Assembly: GCA_051954235.1 (NCBI GenBank)
Contig: JBQCHY010000004.1
Location: 1-64,000, forward strand
DNA: 64,000 bases
Direction of reading: 5' to 3'
Source: 62-47 sp051954235
GTDB lineage: Bacteria; Pseudomonadota; Alphaproteobacteria; Rhizobiales; Xanthobacteraceae
Positions within the stretch are counted from its first letter, which is position 1; each line of letters starts with the position of its first letter. A program made the position numbers and the translations under genes. A model generated the notes under the pieces. That model saw nothing but the letters and a program-made list of their open reading frames with translations, had not been told where the DNA came from and made no database searches. This document shows, piece after piece, positions 52,946 through 61,564 of this stretch.

Positions 52946-54106
52946 ATGACCGAATTTGTCTTCAACGAACCTGATCTTCGCGATGAAGATCTGCGGCTTA
53001 TCCGTGATCAGGTGCGGCGCTACGTCAATGAGACGATTATCCCGAATGGCGAGGCATGGGAAAAGGCCGGGGCGGTGCCACGGCAGGTTTTCCGCGATCT
53101 CGGCAAGCTCGGATTGCTGGGGATGCGGCATCCCGTCGAGTATGGCGGCAGCGGCCTCGGTGCGATGTCGTCAGTAATTTTCGGGGAGGAGTTGGGACGC
53201 GGCAGTTTTGGCGGCGTCACGGCTGCGCTTACGGTCCACAGCGACATGTCGATCGCCCACATCGCGCATCGCGGTTCACACGAACAGAAGCAGCGTTATT
53301 TACCCGCTGCATGCGCGGGCGAAAAAGTCGGCGCGATCTGCGTGACCGAGCCGCACGCGGGTTCGGATGTCGCCGGGCTGAAAACCCGTGCGGTTCGTGA
53401 CGGCGACGGCTGGGTGATCAACGGGTCGAAGACCTTTATCACCAACGGCGTTCACGCCGATATCTACATCGTCGCCTGCCGCACCGATCCGGCGGCAAAA
53501 GGCAGTCGCGGACTGTCGCTGTTCATTGTCGACAAGGGTAACCCCGGCCTCAAGGTCGCGCATGAGTTTGAAAAGCACGGCTGGCGCGCATCCGACACCG
53601 CCGAACTCTTTTTCGACAACATGCGCGTCCCTGCGGAGGCCTTGCTCGGCGAGGAGGGCAAGGGCTTCTATTATATCATGAGCACGTTCCAAAACGAGCG
53701 GCTGGTGGCGGGAGCCATGAGCGTCGGGCAATGCGGAAAGGCGATCGAACTCACAGTGGACTATACCCGCCAGCGTCAGGCCTTCGGTCAATCGCTGTGG
53801 GATCAGCAGGTGGTGCGCAACAAAATCGCGTGGCTGGCGGCGAAGTCGGCAGCGGCGCGTTCGCTGGTCTATTCCTGTGCGCAGATGATCGATGAGGGAA
53901 AAGACACCGTGCGCGAAGTCTCGATGCTCAAGGCTTTTGCCTGCGAGACGTTGCAGGAAGTCGTCCACGGCTGCTTGCAGCTCCATGGCGGCACCGGCTT
54001 CATCATCGGTACCCCGATTGAGCGTATGGCTCGCGATGCACGCATTCTCACCATCGGCGGTGGCGCGACCGAGGTGATGCTCGAGGAAGTTGCCAAGCGA
54101 ATGTAG
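52946..54106 (+). CDS. Acyl-CoA dehydrogenase of the catabolic cluster
   Basis: A 386-aa acyl-CoA dehydrogenase. C-V-T-E-P-H-A-G-S-D near residues 132-141, K-T-F-I-T-N-G-V near 164-171, F-D-N-M-R-V-P near 225, Q-L-H-G-G-T-G-F near 346. The end motif R-I-L-T-I-G-G-G-A-T-E-V-M has G-G-G in place of Y-E-G, so the base is probably on another helix as in long-chain enzymes. ATG 52946 (AAAGGA upstream). Probably oxidises the CoA ester made by the ligase at 46790. Confidence 0.88.
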   Translation: MTEFVFNEPDLRDEDLRLIRDQVRRYVNETIIPNGEAWEKAGAVPRQVFRDLGKLGLLGMRHPVEYGGSGLGAMSSVIFGEELGRGSFGGVTAALTVHSDMSIAHIAHRGSHEQKQRYLPAACAGEKVGAICVTEPHAGSDVAGLKTRAVRDGDGWVINGSKTFITNGVHADIYIVACRTDPAAKGSRGLSLFIVDKGNPGLKVAHEFEKHGWRASDTAELFFDNMRVPAEALLGEEGKGFYYIMSTFQNERLVAGAMSVGQCGKAIELTVDYTRQRQAFGQSLWDQQVVRNKIAWLAAKSAAARSLVYSCAQMIDEGKDTVREVSMLKAFACETLQEVVHGCLQLHGGTGFIIGTPIERMARDARILTIGGGATEVMLEEVAKRM

Positions 54107-54486
54107 GGCGGGCGAGAAGCTGTCCTCCACCTGACTTCTCGCGATCTGTCGCGTGCGACCGCGACGCGATCCGGCGTCGAGCGACGGGCGGGATCGTTTG
54201 TCAGGCCTCGAAGGCGCTGTCGGATATCATCGTTCGTTTCGAAGTCGTGGATCGCCCTAAAAATTTAAAATGTATCCAAAGAGCAGGGCCTGTCGGCCGC
54301 AAGTGTCATGTGATCTTCCGGCAGCCTCAAACTAACGGATTTTGCCGGAGATTTTGATGCGCAAAAGGATGTCCATGAAGGTTATTTAAGGACGATCCGC
54401 CCCTCTGATCGTTTTGGATACATTCATTGACTCTTGGATACAATTGAGCCAACGTCACGCCATAAGAACGATCTTGGGAGGATCGG
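54107..54486. other. Intergenic region with a hairpin and three GntR-type boxes
   Basis: About 380 bases. GCGAGAAG (54112-54119) pairs with CTTCTCGC (54135-54142), a weak terminator candidate for the upstream gene. The rest carries the TTGGATACA boxes. No gene seen. Confidence 0.5.
54271..54442. promoter_or_regulatory. Three TTGGATACA boxes, probable GntR operators
   Basis: TGTATCCAAA at 54271-54280 (reverse orientation), TTTTGGATACA at 54412-54422 and CTTGGATACA at 54433-54442 (both forward, 20 bp apart). All share WTTGGATACA. The pair is 45-75 bases before the permease start. The only regulator of the operon in view is the GntR/FCD protein at 61565. Confidence 0.58.
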
Positions 54487-55473
54487 GTGGGCGGCAGTTC
54501 AAGCGCGCGCGGGCCAAAATTGACACAGACGACGGCCGTGCTGGCGATGTGCGCGGTGATGATCGTCGTCTTCGCGATTTTTCTGGAGGGCTTCCTGACC
54601 CTCGGCAATTTCTTCGCGCTGGCTCGCAATATTTCCATTCTTGGCATTCTGGCTCTCGGCATGGCGGTCGTCGTCATCGGCCGCGGGCTTGATCTGTCGC
54701 AGGTCGCGTCCTTTGCCGCGTCCACCGCAATCGCCGTCATCCTGATGAACTCGGGCTACACGACGCCGGTTGCGCTGCTGATCGGCTTCGTGATGGCCAT
54801 TCTCATCGGCGTCCTCAACGGATTCCTGATCTCGGTGATCGAGATGCCGCCGTTGTTGACGACACTGGCGTCGAGTCTCGCAGTGCTCGGCATCGTCCGT
54901 ACCGCCGCCGTACAGCACTACGTCGTTTACCTGTCCAAGGGACACGACGATTTCCTGCGGCTCGGCGGCAATATCTGGGGCGGCGTACCGATTTCCCTTC
55001 TCATTTTTGTGGCCACCGCGGTGGTCGTACATCTGTTCCTGTCGCGTACCGTGACCGGACGTTTTGTCTATGCGCATGGCGACAATCCCGATGCAGCCCG
55101 CTTGACCGGCCTGCCGACCCGTCCATTGACCATGATCGAATACGCGCTGTGCGCAGCCATCGGTTATGTCGGCGGCGTGGTGATGGTAGCGCAGACCGCG
55201 CTGATGCATCTTCAGGTCGCGGAATCGACATTGATCTTCGACGTCATCATGGTGGTGGTGCTTGGCGGCGTCAGCCTCGTCGGCGGGCGCGGCAATGTGA
55301 TGAGCGTAATCGCCGGAACGCTGCTGATCGGCGTGCTGCTGAACGGAATGACCATCATGGACATGGACGTGCAGACGCAGAACATCGTCAAGGGTGTCGT
55401 TCTGCTGATCGCCATCGTGCTGGATTCCCGGCTGCATCCGCGTGACGAAGAAACATCCAAGCAGGGTGACTGA
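54487..55473 (+). CDS. RbsC-type ABC transporter permease
   Basis: A 328-aa permease of the ribose/galactose (BPD_transp_2) family with about nine hydrophobic segments. I-L-A-L-G-M-A-V-V-V-I-G-R-G-L-D-L-S near residues 54-71 is the family signature (G-G-x-D-L-S with R replacing the first G), and L-G-G-V-S-L-V-G-G-R-G near 258-268. The GTG start has GGGAGG at 54476-54481. The binding protein follows 68 bases later. Substrate probably a sugar or sugar lactone. Confidence 0.88.
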   Translation: MGGSSSARGPKLTQTTAVLAMCAVMIVVFAIFLEGFLTLGNFFALARNISILGILALGMAVVVIGRGLDLSQVASFAASTAIAVILMNSGYTTPVALLIGFVMAILIGVLNGFLISVIEMPPLLTTLASSLAVLGIVRTAAVQHYVVYLSKGHDDFLRLGGNIWGGVPISLLIFVATAVVVHLFLSRTVTGRFVYAHGDNPDAARLTGLPTRPLTMIEYALCAAIGYVGGVVMVAQTALMHLQVAESTLIFDVIMVVVLGGVSLVGGRGNVMSVIAGTLLIGVLLNGMTIMDMDVQTQNIVKGVVLLIAIVLDSRLHPRDEETSKQGD

Positions 55474-55540
55474 TACGCGCGTGCTTCGTTCGCCTGCCAA
55501 TCATTTCAAACAGTCAATTCGCAAACAGGGAGGGCTTTCT

Positions 55541-56566
55541 ATGAAAACTTCAATTCGGGCCAAAATGCTCGCCGGTATGGGCGTGGCGGTCATGGTCGCT
55601 GCAGCCGCGCTGGCAACGACGGCGCCTTCGAATGCGGCTGGTCCGCGCGAAAAATTGCGCGAAGGGTTCGACAAAGCGCTCAAGGGCAAGACGGTGGCGT
55701 GGTCGCCGGTGTGGCTCGGCGTGCTGGAGTCCGAATGGACGCGCGAGATGAAGAGCCGTTTCGATGATTACGGCATCAAGCTCATCACCCGCGACCCCAA
55801 CATGAAATCCGACGTTCAACTCCAGACCGTCAGCGATTACATCAACGAAAAGCCCGACGTGATCGTGGTGCAGAACCCGAACGTGACGTTGCTGGCGCGT
55901 GAACTGAAGCGGGCGATGGACGCAGGCATCTATGTCGTTCAGGTCAACATGGCCTCGAACACCCTGACCGACGCCTATGTCGGCGTCGATGCGCAGGACC
56001 TGGGCCGCAAGATCGCACGCGAAGTCATCAGTCAGTGCGGCGGCGGCAAGGGCTCCGGCGAGATCGCTATCCTCGAAGGCGAGGCGACCGCGGCCTATTC
56101 GCTGGACATGAAGAATGGCGCGATGGAGGTGTTCAAGACCGATCCGTCGATCAAGGTCGTGTCCTCGCAGCCGACGAGCTGGGATGCCAACAAGGCGGGC
56201 GACATCACCACGACGGTGTTGCAGCAGCACCCGAATCTTTGCGGGATCTTCAGCGTCTGGGGTCCGCAGACGGCGGGCGCCGCGCAGGCGATCAAGGCCG
56301 CCGGTCGGGGTGACAAGGTGAAGGTGTTCGTTGCCAGCGACGGTCAACCGGCGGATTGCGATCTGCTTGAGCAGGGTGCTTTCACCGCCAACCTGTCCTA
56401 TCGCGCCGACGTGCAGGGCCAGACCATCGCGGATGCGGTGATCGCGCTCCTTCAGAGCGGCGACAAGCCTGGTACCAAGCACATCGCTTACTATACGACG
56501 CCGGCTTGGGTGAAGTCGAAGGACGATCGCATGTACTGCTTCACCGTGCCGAAGGGCGCGAAGTAG
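55541..56566 (+). CDS. Ribose-type periplasmic sugar-binding protein
   Basis: A 341-aa type I periplasmic-binding protein (RbsB/Peripla_BP_4). Signal peptide about residues 1-33 (cleavage near N-A-A). D-Y-I-N-E-K-P-D-V-I-V-V-Q-N-P near 97-111, V-G-V-D-A-Q-D-L-G near 147, A-I-L-E-G near 175, and F-V-A-S-D-G-Q-P near 264-271, the position where sugar-binding Asp lies. Cysteines in I-S-Q-C-G-G, N-L-C-G and A-D-C-D could form disulfides. CAGGGAGGG precedes the ATG at 55541. Confidence 0.88.
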   Translation: MKTSIRAKMLAGMGVAVMVAAAALATTAPSNAAGPREKLREGFDKALKGKTVAWSPVWLGVLESEWTREMKSRFDDYGIKLITRDPNMKSDVQLQTVSDYINEKPDVIVVQNPNVTLLARELKRAMDAGIYVVQVNMASNTLTDAYVGVDAQDLGRKIAREVISQCGGGKGSGEIAILEGEATAAYSLDMKNGAMEVFKTDPSIKVVSSQPTSWDANKAGDITTTVLQQHPNLCGIFSVWGPQTAGAAQAIKAAGRGDKVKVFVASDGQPADCDLLEQGAFTANLSYRADVQGQTIADAVIALLQSGDKPGTKHIAYYTTPAWVKSKDDRMYCFTVPKGAK

Positions 56567-56647
56567 TCATCGACCAACGTTGCCCGTTGTCGAGCGGCGT
56601 GGATGCCTCCCGCTTGACGGCAGCGCGTCAAGGCAAAGACTCGAAGT

Positions 56648-56676
56648 CCCTCGCCGTTTCCGAGAAACGGTGAGGG
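56648..56676 (+). terminator. Hairpin between binding-protein and fusion permease genes
   Basis: CCCTCGCCGTTTC (56648-56660) pairs with GAAACGGTGAGGG (56664-56676) with one G-T wobble and a 3-base loop. No T-run follows; more likely a stabilising or attenuating structure that lets the binding protein be made in excess. Confidence 0.45.
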
Positions 56677-56763
56677 GCTGCGACGCCGACCAACTCGACT
56701 CGGCTAATCCTTCATTCATTTTCTCCAGCTTTCCGGCCGCGCGCCGGAATCGGATTTGCGTTG

Positions 56764-58875
56764 ATGAAAAGCCTGCAGCGATTCTGGCATCGAAACTCAC
56801 CCCAACTCTTCCTGGGCGAATTGCTCGAGAAGCGGTGGATGGAGCCGATCATCCCGTTCACGCTGACGATCGTGGTTTTTCTTGTCTTCGCTTCCACCAT
56901 TCCCAACTACCTGAAGGCGAGCAGCCTTCAGGAACTGATGCGGAATTTCGCGGAGCAGGGCATGGTCGCGGTGGCCATGGCCTTCTCCATTTTGTCGGGA
57001 GGCCTCGATCTTTCGGTCGGCGCTGTGTTCGCGATGGCGAATTTCCTCGCCATCTATCTCTATCTCATTCTCGGCCTGCCGCTGCCGGTGATGGTCGTGC
57101 TGGTTATCCTGTTTGGTGCGGCGATGGGCGCGATCAACGGCGGCCTCATCGCTTATGGCAAGACGCGGCCGTTCCTCACCACGCTGGTGGTGCTGATCAT
57201 CGTCCGTGCCGCCTATAACAAGGTGACGGTGGCCTTCACGAATGAACTCGCCAGCATCGATCTCGGCTCCGGTGTTTGGGATTTCATGGGATCGGGCAAA
57301 ATTCTCGGCATTCCGGTCAACATGGCTGCATTGATTGTGCTGGCGGTGACGACGCATTTCTTCCTGACGCGCGTGAAGCCCGGCGTGCACATCATGGCGG
57401 TCGGCTCCAGCCGCAAGGCGGCGCGGCACGCCGGCGTCAACGTCAAGCGTGTACTGTTCTCGGCCTATGTCATTTCCGGTTCGATCGCGGCATTGGCTGG
57501 CATTTTCTATGCGGCGCGGCAGAACAGTTCGGGCACCGATACCGGCGTCGGCTGGGAAATCAACGCGCTCGCCGCCGTGGTACTCGGCGGCATCAGCCTC
57601 GCCGGCGGACGCGGCACCATCGCGCGCGCGGTGATGGGCGCGGCGATCATCTTCATGCTCATCAGCGGCATGGTGCGGCTCGGCATTTCCGGCAACCTGA
57701 CCACCGCGATCATCGGCATCATTCTGCTTGTCGCGGTCGGCTTCAACGTGAAGTGGGTCAAGAACAAGGGCAAGGTGCTGCAGAAGGTCTATGTCACGCC
57801 GAGCTGGGTCGATTTCGAACCGCCGCCGTCGGTCGAGCGCGGCAGCGGGACGCCGTTCGCGGAGAACGATCGGCTCAAGAATGCCGAGGCGATCGCGCTC
57901 AACAAGATCGAGGGACCAGAGGACATCATCCTCGACCGCAAGGACAACCTCTACACCGTCAACCGCAACGGCTCGATCATCCGCTTCCTCGCGCCGGACT
58001 ACGAGGTGCGCGAGGAATTCGCCCGCATCGGCGGCCGCCCGCTGGGGCTGGCCTTCGACAAGGACCAGAATCTTCTCGTCTGCATCGCCGGCATGGGCGT
58101 CTACGGCGTAAAGCCGGACCGCACCATATTCAAGGTCACCGACCGCACGACTCGCACGCGCACGCGCCTCAAGGATGACTCGCGGCTCTATCTTGCCGAC
58201 GATCTCGATGTCGCCCCCGACGGCAAGATTTATTTCAGCGAAGCCTCCACCCGCTACGAACTAGCCGACTGGGCGCTCGACGGTTTTGAGGGGCGCGGCA
58301 ACGGGCGGCTGATCTGTCACGATCCGGCCACCGGCCTCACCAAAACCGTCCTCAAGAACCTCGCGTTCCCGAACGGAATATGTCTGTCGCACGACGGCCA
58401 ATCGGTGCTGTGGGCGAGCACCTGGCTGTGTCAGATCAACCGCTACTGGATCGCGGGGCCGAAAGCCGGCACCAGCGAAGTGCTGATCGATAATCTTCCG
58501 GGCTATTGCGACAACATCAATCGCGCGTCCGACGGCAAATACTGGCTCGCCTTCGTCGGCCTGCGCACGCCGGTCTACGATCTCGCGATGCGCAATCCCG
58601 GATTCCGCACCCGCATGGTGAAGCAGATTCCGCCGGACGAGTGGCTGTGTCCGGGCATCAACTTTGGTTGTGTTGTGAAATTCGACGATAACGGCGTGGT
58701 GACGGAATCGTTGTGGGATCCGGGCGGGCAGTCGCATCCGACCATCACCTCGATCCGCGAGCACAAGGGCTATCTCTATATCGGCGGCCTTGAGAACAAC
58801 CGCATCGGTCGTATCCGCCTCGAGGGCGCCGATCCGACCTGGGAAGCCCACAAGTCCTATTGGGGAAGGGCCTGA
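56764..58875 (+). CDS. Fusion of RbsC-type permease and SMP-30-like beta-propeller
   Basis: A 703-aa protein of two parts. Residues about 1-335 are a complete ribose-type permease: S-G-G-L-D-L-S-V-G near 79-87, L-G-G-I-S-L-A-G-G-R-G near 277-287. After a short charged linker (V-K-N-K-G-K-V-L), residues about 370-695 form an SMP-30/gluconolactonase/strictosidine-synthase-like propeller: I-E-G-P-E-D-I-I-L near 382, L-A-D-D-L-D-V-A-P-D-G-K-I-Y-F-S-E near 478-494, F-P-N-G-I-C-L near 538. The frame is continuous, without stop or shift. Permease C-termini face the cytoplasm, so the propeller should act there. ATG 56764; an ATG one codon earlier (56761) is also in frame. Confidence 0.88.
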   Translation: MKSLQRFWHRNSPQLFLGELLEKRWMEPIIPFTLTIVVFLVFASTIPNYLKASSLQELMRNFAEQGMVAVAMAFSILSGGLDLSVGAVFAMANFLAIYLYLILGLPLPVMVVLVILFGAAMGAINGGLIAYGKTRPFLTTLVVLIIVRAAYNKVTVAFTNELASIDLGSGVWDFMGSGKILGIPVNMAALIVLAVTTHFFLTRVKPGVHIMAVGSSRKAARHAGVNVKRVLFSAYVISGSIAALAGIFYAARQNSSGTDTGVGWEINALAAVVLGGISLAGGRGTIARAVMGAAIIFMLISGMVRLGISGNLTTAIIGIILLVAVGFNVKWVKNKGKVLQKVYVTPSWVDFEPPPSVERGSGTPFAENDRLKNAEAIALNKIEGPEDIILDRKDNLYTVNRNGSIIRFLAPDYEVREEFARIGGRPLGLAFDKDQNLLVCIAGMGVYGVKPDRTIFKVTDRTTRTRTRLKDDSRLYLADDLDVAPDGKIYFSEASTRYELADWALDGFEGRGNGRLICHDPATGLTKTVLKNLAFPNGICLSHDGQSVLWASTWLCQINRYWIAGPKAGTSEVLIDNLPGYCDNINRASDGKYWLAFVGLRTPVYDLAMRNPGFRTRMVKQIPPDEWLCPGINFGCVVKFDDNGVVTESLWDPGGQSHPTITSIREHKGYLYIGGLENNRIGRIRLEGADPTWEAHKSYWGRA

Positions 58876-58878
58876 GCC

Positions 58879-59997
58879 ATGTCCCTGCTTGGCGATATCA
58901 TTGACCGCGTGCTGTTTCCGAACCGCGAGATTCACGGCATCCCGGTGCTCGACGGCGCATTCTCGCCTAACCAGCGGCTCGACCAGACGCGCCGGCTTGG
59001 CGGCGAGATCGAGCGGCCCGACGACATTGCGCTCGGACAGGATGGCGCGCTTTACGTTTCGACTGGAAACCGCATCCTGCGTTGCACGGGCAATGACTTC
59101 GAAATGCGCGACGTGTTCGCAACGCTCGATGGCGAGGTGGGCGGGCTTGCCGCCGCATCTGATGGCCGGTTGCTTGCTTGCGTTGCCGGGAAAGGCCTTG
59201 TTGCGCTCTCGCCCTCCGGCAAGGTCGTGGGCCAACTCAACAGCGCTGGCGGCGAGACGATCGTTTGTCCGCTATCGGTGACGGTCGCGCCGGATGGCGC
59301 GCTCTATCTCACCGACGGCTCGCGCAACAATGCACCAGAAAACTGGCTTAGAGACCTGATGCAAAATCGGACACCGTCGGGCCGTCTCATCGTCTGCAGC
59401 GCCTCGCTCGGTGACGCGAAGGTCGTCGCGGACAAGCTCGCGTGGCCGCTCGGTGTCGTCGTGTCCGGCGACGGCAAGGAGGTGTGGGTCGCCGAATCGT
59501 GGAGCCATCGCCTGAGCGCCTTCTCGCGCAGCGGCGGCGGCAAGCGCGTCATCGTCAAGAACTACACCGGCTATCCAGGGCGGCTTTCCCGCGATGCCTC
59601 CGGCGAAGTCTGGATGTCGTTTCTCGCGTTGCGCACGCAGCTCACTGAATTCGTCCTGCGCGAACGGGCGTTCTGCGAGGAGATGATGCGCACTGTGCCG
59701 ACCGACCTCTGGATCGGCCCGGCGCTCGACGGCCGCCTCAATCCGCGCGAGCCGACGCAGATTGGTCGCATCAAGAAACTCGGCATTCAAAAGCCCTGGG
59801 CGCCGCCGCGTTCCTACGGCCTCGTGGCCCGGCTCGATGCAAAGGGCGAGGCGGTCGAGACGCTCCATAGTCGCGTCGATGGCCGTGTTCATGGCGTCAC
59901 CGCCGTCCGCCCGATCGGCTCGCGTGTGATCGCCGTATCCAAGGGCCGGGATTGCCTCGTCGAACTGCCGCTCGCTCGCGGCGCGCAAGAAGGATGA
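58879..59997 (+). CDS. SMP-30/strictosidine-synthase-like protein
   Basis: A 372-aa soluble beta-propeller related to the C-terminal half of the preceding fusion. E-R-P-D-D-I-A-L-G-Q-D-G-A-L-Y-V-S-T near residues 44-61, V-A-P-D-G-A-L-Y-L-T-D-G near 136-147, A-W-P-L-G-V-V-V near 188, and W-V-A-E-S-W-S-H-R near 203-211. No signal peptide. It starts 3 bases after the fusion gene and overlaps the ATPase region start by 4. A lactonase role is conceivable; metal ligands cannot be assigned by eye. Confidence 0.8.
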   Translation: MSLLGDIIDRVLFPNREIHGIPVLDGAFSPNQRLDQTRRLGGEIERPDDIALGQDGALYVSTGNRILRCTGNDFEMRDVFATLDGEVGGLAAASDGRLLACVAGKGLVALSPSGKVVGQLNSAGGETIVCPLSVTVAPDGALYLTDGSRNNAPENWLRDLMQNRTPSGRLIVCSASLGDAKVVADKLAWPLGVVVSGDGKEVWVAESWSHRLSAFSRSGGGKRVIVKNYTGYPGRLSRDASGEVWMSFLALRTQLTEFVLRERAFCEEMMRTVPTDLWIGPALDGRLNPREPTQIGRIKKLGIQKPWAPPRSYGLVARLDAKGEAVETLHSRVDGRVHGVTAVRPIGSRVIAVSKGRDCLVELPLARGAQEG

Positions 59998-60002
59998 ACG
60001 CC

Positions 60003-61535
60003 ATGCCGGCGGGACAAGGCGCACAGGCGCCGCTGCTTCAGATCGTCAACGGCAGTAAGGTCTATGGCGGCCTGCACGCGATCGACGGAGTGAATTTCGA
60101 GCTGCGTCCGGGCGAGATCCATGCGCTGCTCGGCGAAAACGGCGCGGGCAAATCGACGCTATGCAAGGCGATCGCCGGCGCGATCGTGCTGACCTCGGGC
60201 GACTACCTGATCGAAGGGCAGAAAGTCAGCTTCGCCTCGCCGAAGGAAGCGCTCGAGGGTGGCGTCGCGATGGTTTACCAGGAATCGAGTCTCGTCCCGT
60301 CGATGACGGTGGCGCAGAATCTCGAACTCGGCATGGAGAAGTGGGTCACGGTCTACAGCAAGATCAACATCGCTGCGACGCAGTCCTTGCAATCGATGAA
60401 TTTCAACGTCGATCCGCTGGTGCTGGTGGAGAATCTCGGCACCGCCAAGCGGCAGATGGTCGAGATCGTGCGCGCCGTGCGCCACAACGCGCAGGTCTTT
60501 ATTTTCGACGAGCCGACTGCCTCGCTGACGCCGGAAGAGACGCAGCATCTATTCCACCTTCTCAACACGCTGAAGGAGAAGGGCGCGGGCATCATTTTCA
60601 TTTCGCACGCCCTCGAGGAGGCATTGAACATCGCCGACCGCATCACCGTGTTGCGCGACGGTAAGCTGGTTGCGACCGTTCCCGCGAAGGAGGTGACACG
60701 GGATTCTTTGGTGCGGATGATGGTCGGTCGCGAGGAGACGGCGGCACAATATGCGACCCACGGTGCCGATCCCGGTGCGCCGAAGCCGCACGCGCAGCGT
60801 GGCGACAAGGTTCTGTCGGTCGAGAACGTGACGATGGGCAGCATCGTCAAGAATATGTCGTTCTCGGTGTTCGATGGCGAGGTCGTCGGCATCTTCGGAC
60901 TGGTCGGTGCCGGACGCTCCGAGATCGCGCAGATCGTCAGCGGCGCGCGCAAGCGCAACTTTCTGCGCGGCGGCATGATCTATCTCCGCGACAAACCCAT
61001 CCGTTACCGCGTACCACGTCAGGCGGTGCGCGACGGCATCGCCTATATCACCGAGGACCGCAAGGTCGACGGCTTCTTCGAGACCATGACGGTTGACCAG
61101 AATATCTATCTCGGCTTCCTGTCGTCGCCACGTGTGAAGCGGTTCCTCTATTCGGCACAAGAGATGAAGCGCGTTGCCGATCAATGGATTTCGTCGCTTT
61201 CGATTTCAGCGCTGAAGCGGACGTTGAAGATCGTTGAATACTCCGGCGGCAACCAGCAGAAGGTGGTGGTCGGAAAGTCGCTTGCTCAGGAGCCGACGGT
61301 GGTGATCTTCGACGAGCCAACGCGGGGCGTCGACGTGAGCGCTATTCCGCAGATTCACGCCGCGATTCGCGGCCTTGCTGCCGAAAGCAAGGCGGTGGTT
61401 GTTATTTCTTCCTATCTGCCGGAAATTCTGGCTATCTCGGATCGCATTCTGGTCGCGCGCGGCGGCCGTATCGTCGAGGAAATGGCACGCGCGGATGCTA
61501 CCGAAGACAAGATCATGTACGCTGCGATTCACTGA
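60003..61535 (+). CDS. RbsA-type duplicated ABC ATPase
   Basis: A 510-aa sugar-importer ATPase with two nucleotide-binding halves. Half 1: Walker A G-E-N-G-A-G-K-S near residue 44, Walker B V-F-I-F-D-E-P-T near 166, signature replaced by L-G-T-A-K-R-Q. Half 2: degenerate Walker A G-L-V-G-A-G-R-S-E near 300, signature Y-S-G-G-N-Q-Q-K near 413, D-E-P-T-R-G-V-D near 438. This asymmetry is normal for RbsA/MglA. ATG 60003 (AGAAGG at 59988-59993); ATG 59994, overlapping the previous stop, is the alternative. Confidence 0.92.
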   Translation: MPAGQGAQAPLLQIVNGSKVYGGLHAIDGVNFELRPGEIHALLGENGAGKSTLCKAIAGAIVLTSGDYLIEGQKVSFASPKEALEGGVAMVYQESSLVPSMTVAQNLELGMEKWVTVYSKINIAATQSLQSMNFNVDPLVLVENLGTAKRQMVEIVRAVRHNAQVFIFDEPTASLTPEETQHLFHLLNTLKEKGAGIIFISHALEEALNIADRITVLRDGKLVATVPAKEVTRDSLVRMMVGREETAAQYATHGADPGAPKPHAQRGDKVLSVENVTMGSIVKNMSFSVFDGEVVGIFGLVGAGRSEIAQIVSGARKRNFLRGGMIYLRDKPIRYRVPRQAVRDGIAYITEDRKVDGFFETMTVDQNIYLGFLSSPRVKRFLYSAQEMKRVADQWISSLSISALKRTLKIVEYSGGNQQKVVVGKSLAQEPTVVIFDEPTRGVDVSAIPQIHAAIRGLAAESKAVVVISSYLPEILAISDRILVARGGRIVEEMARADATEDKIMYAAIH

Positions 61536-61564
61536 CCCCAAGAGCCTTTCATGAGTAGTCCTTC

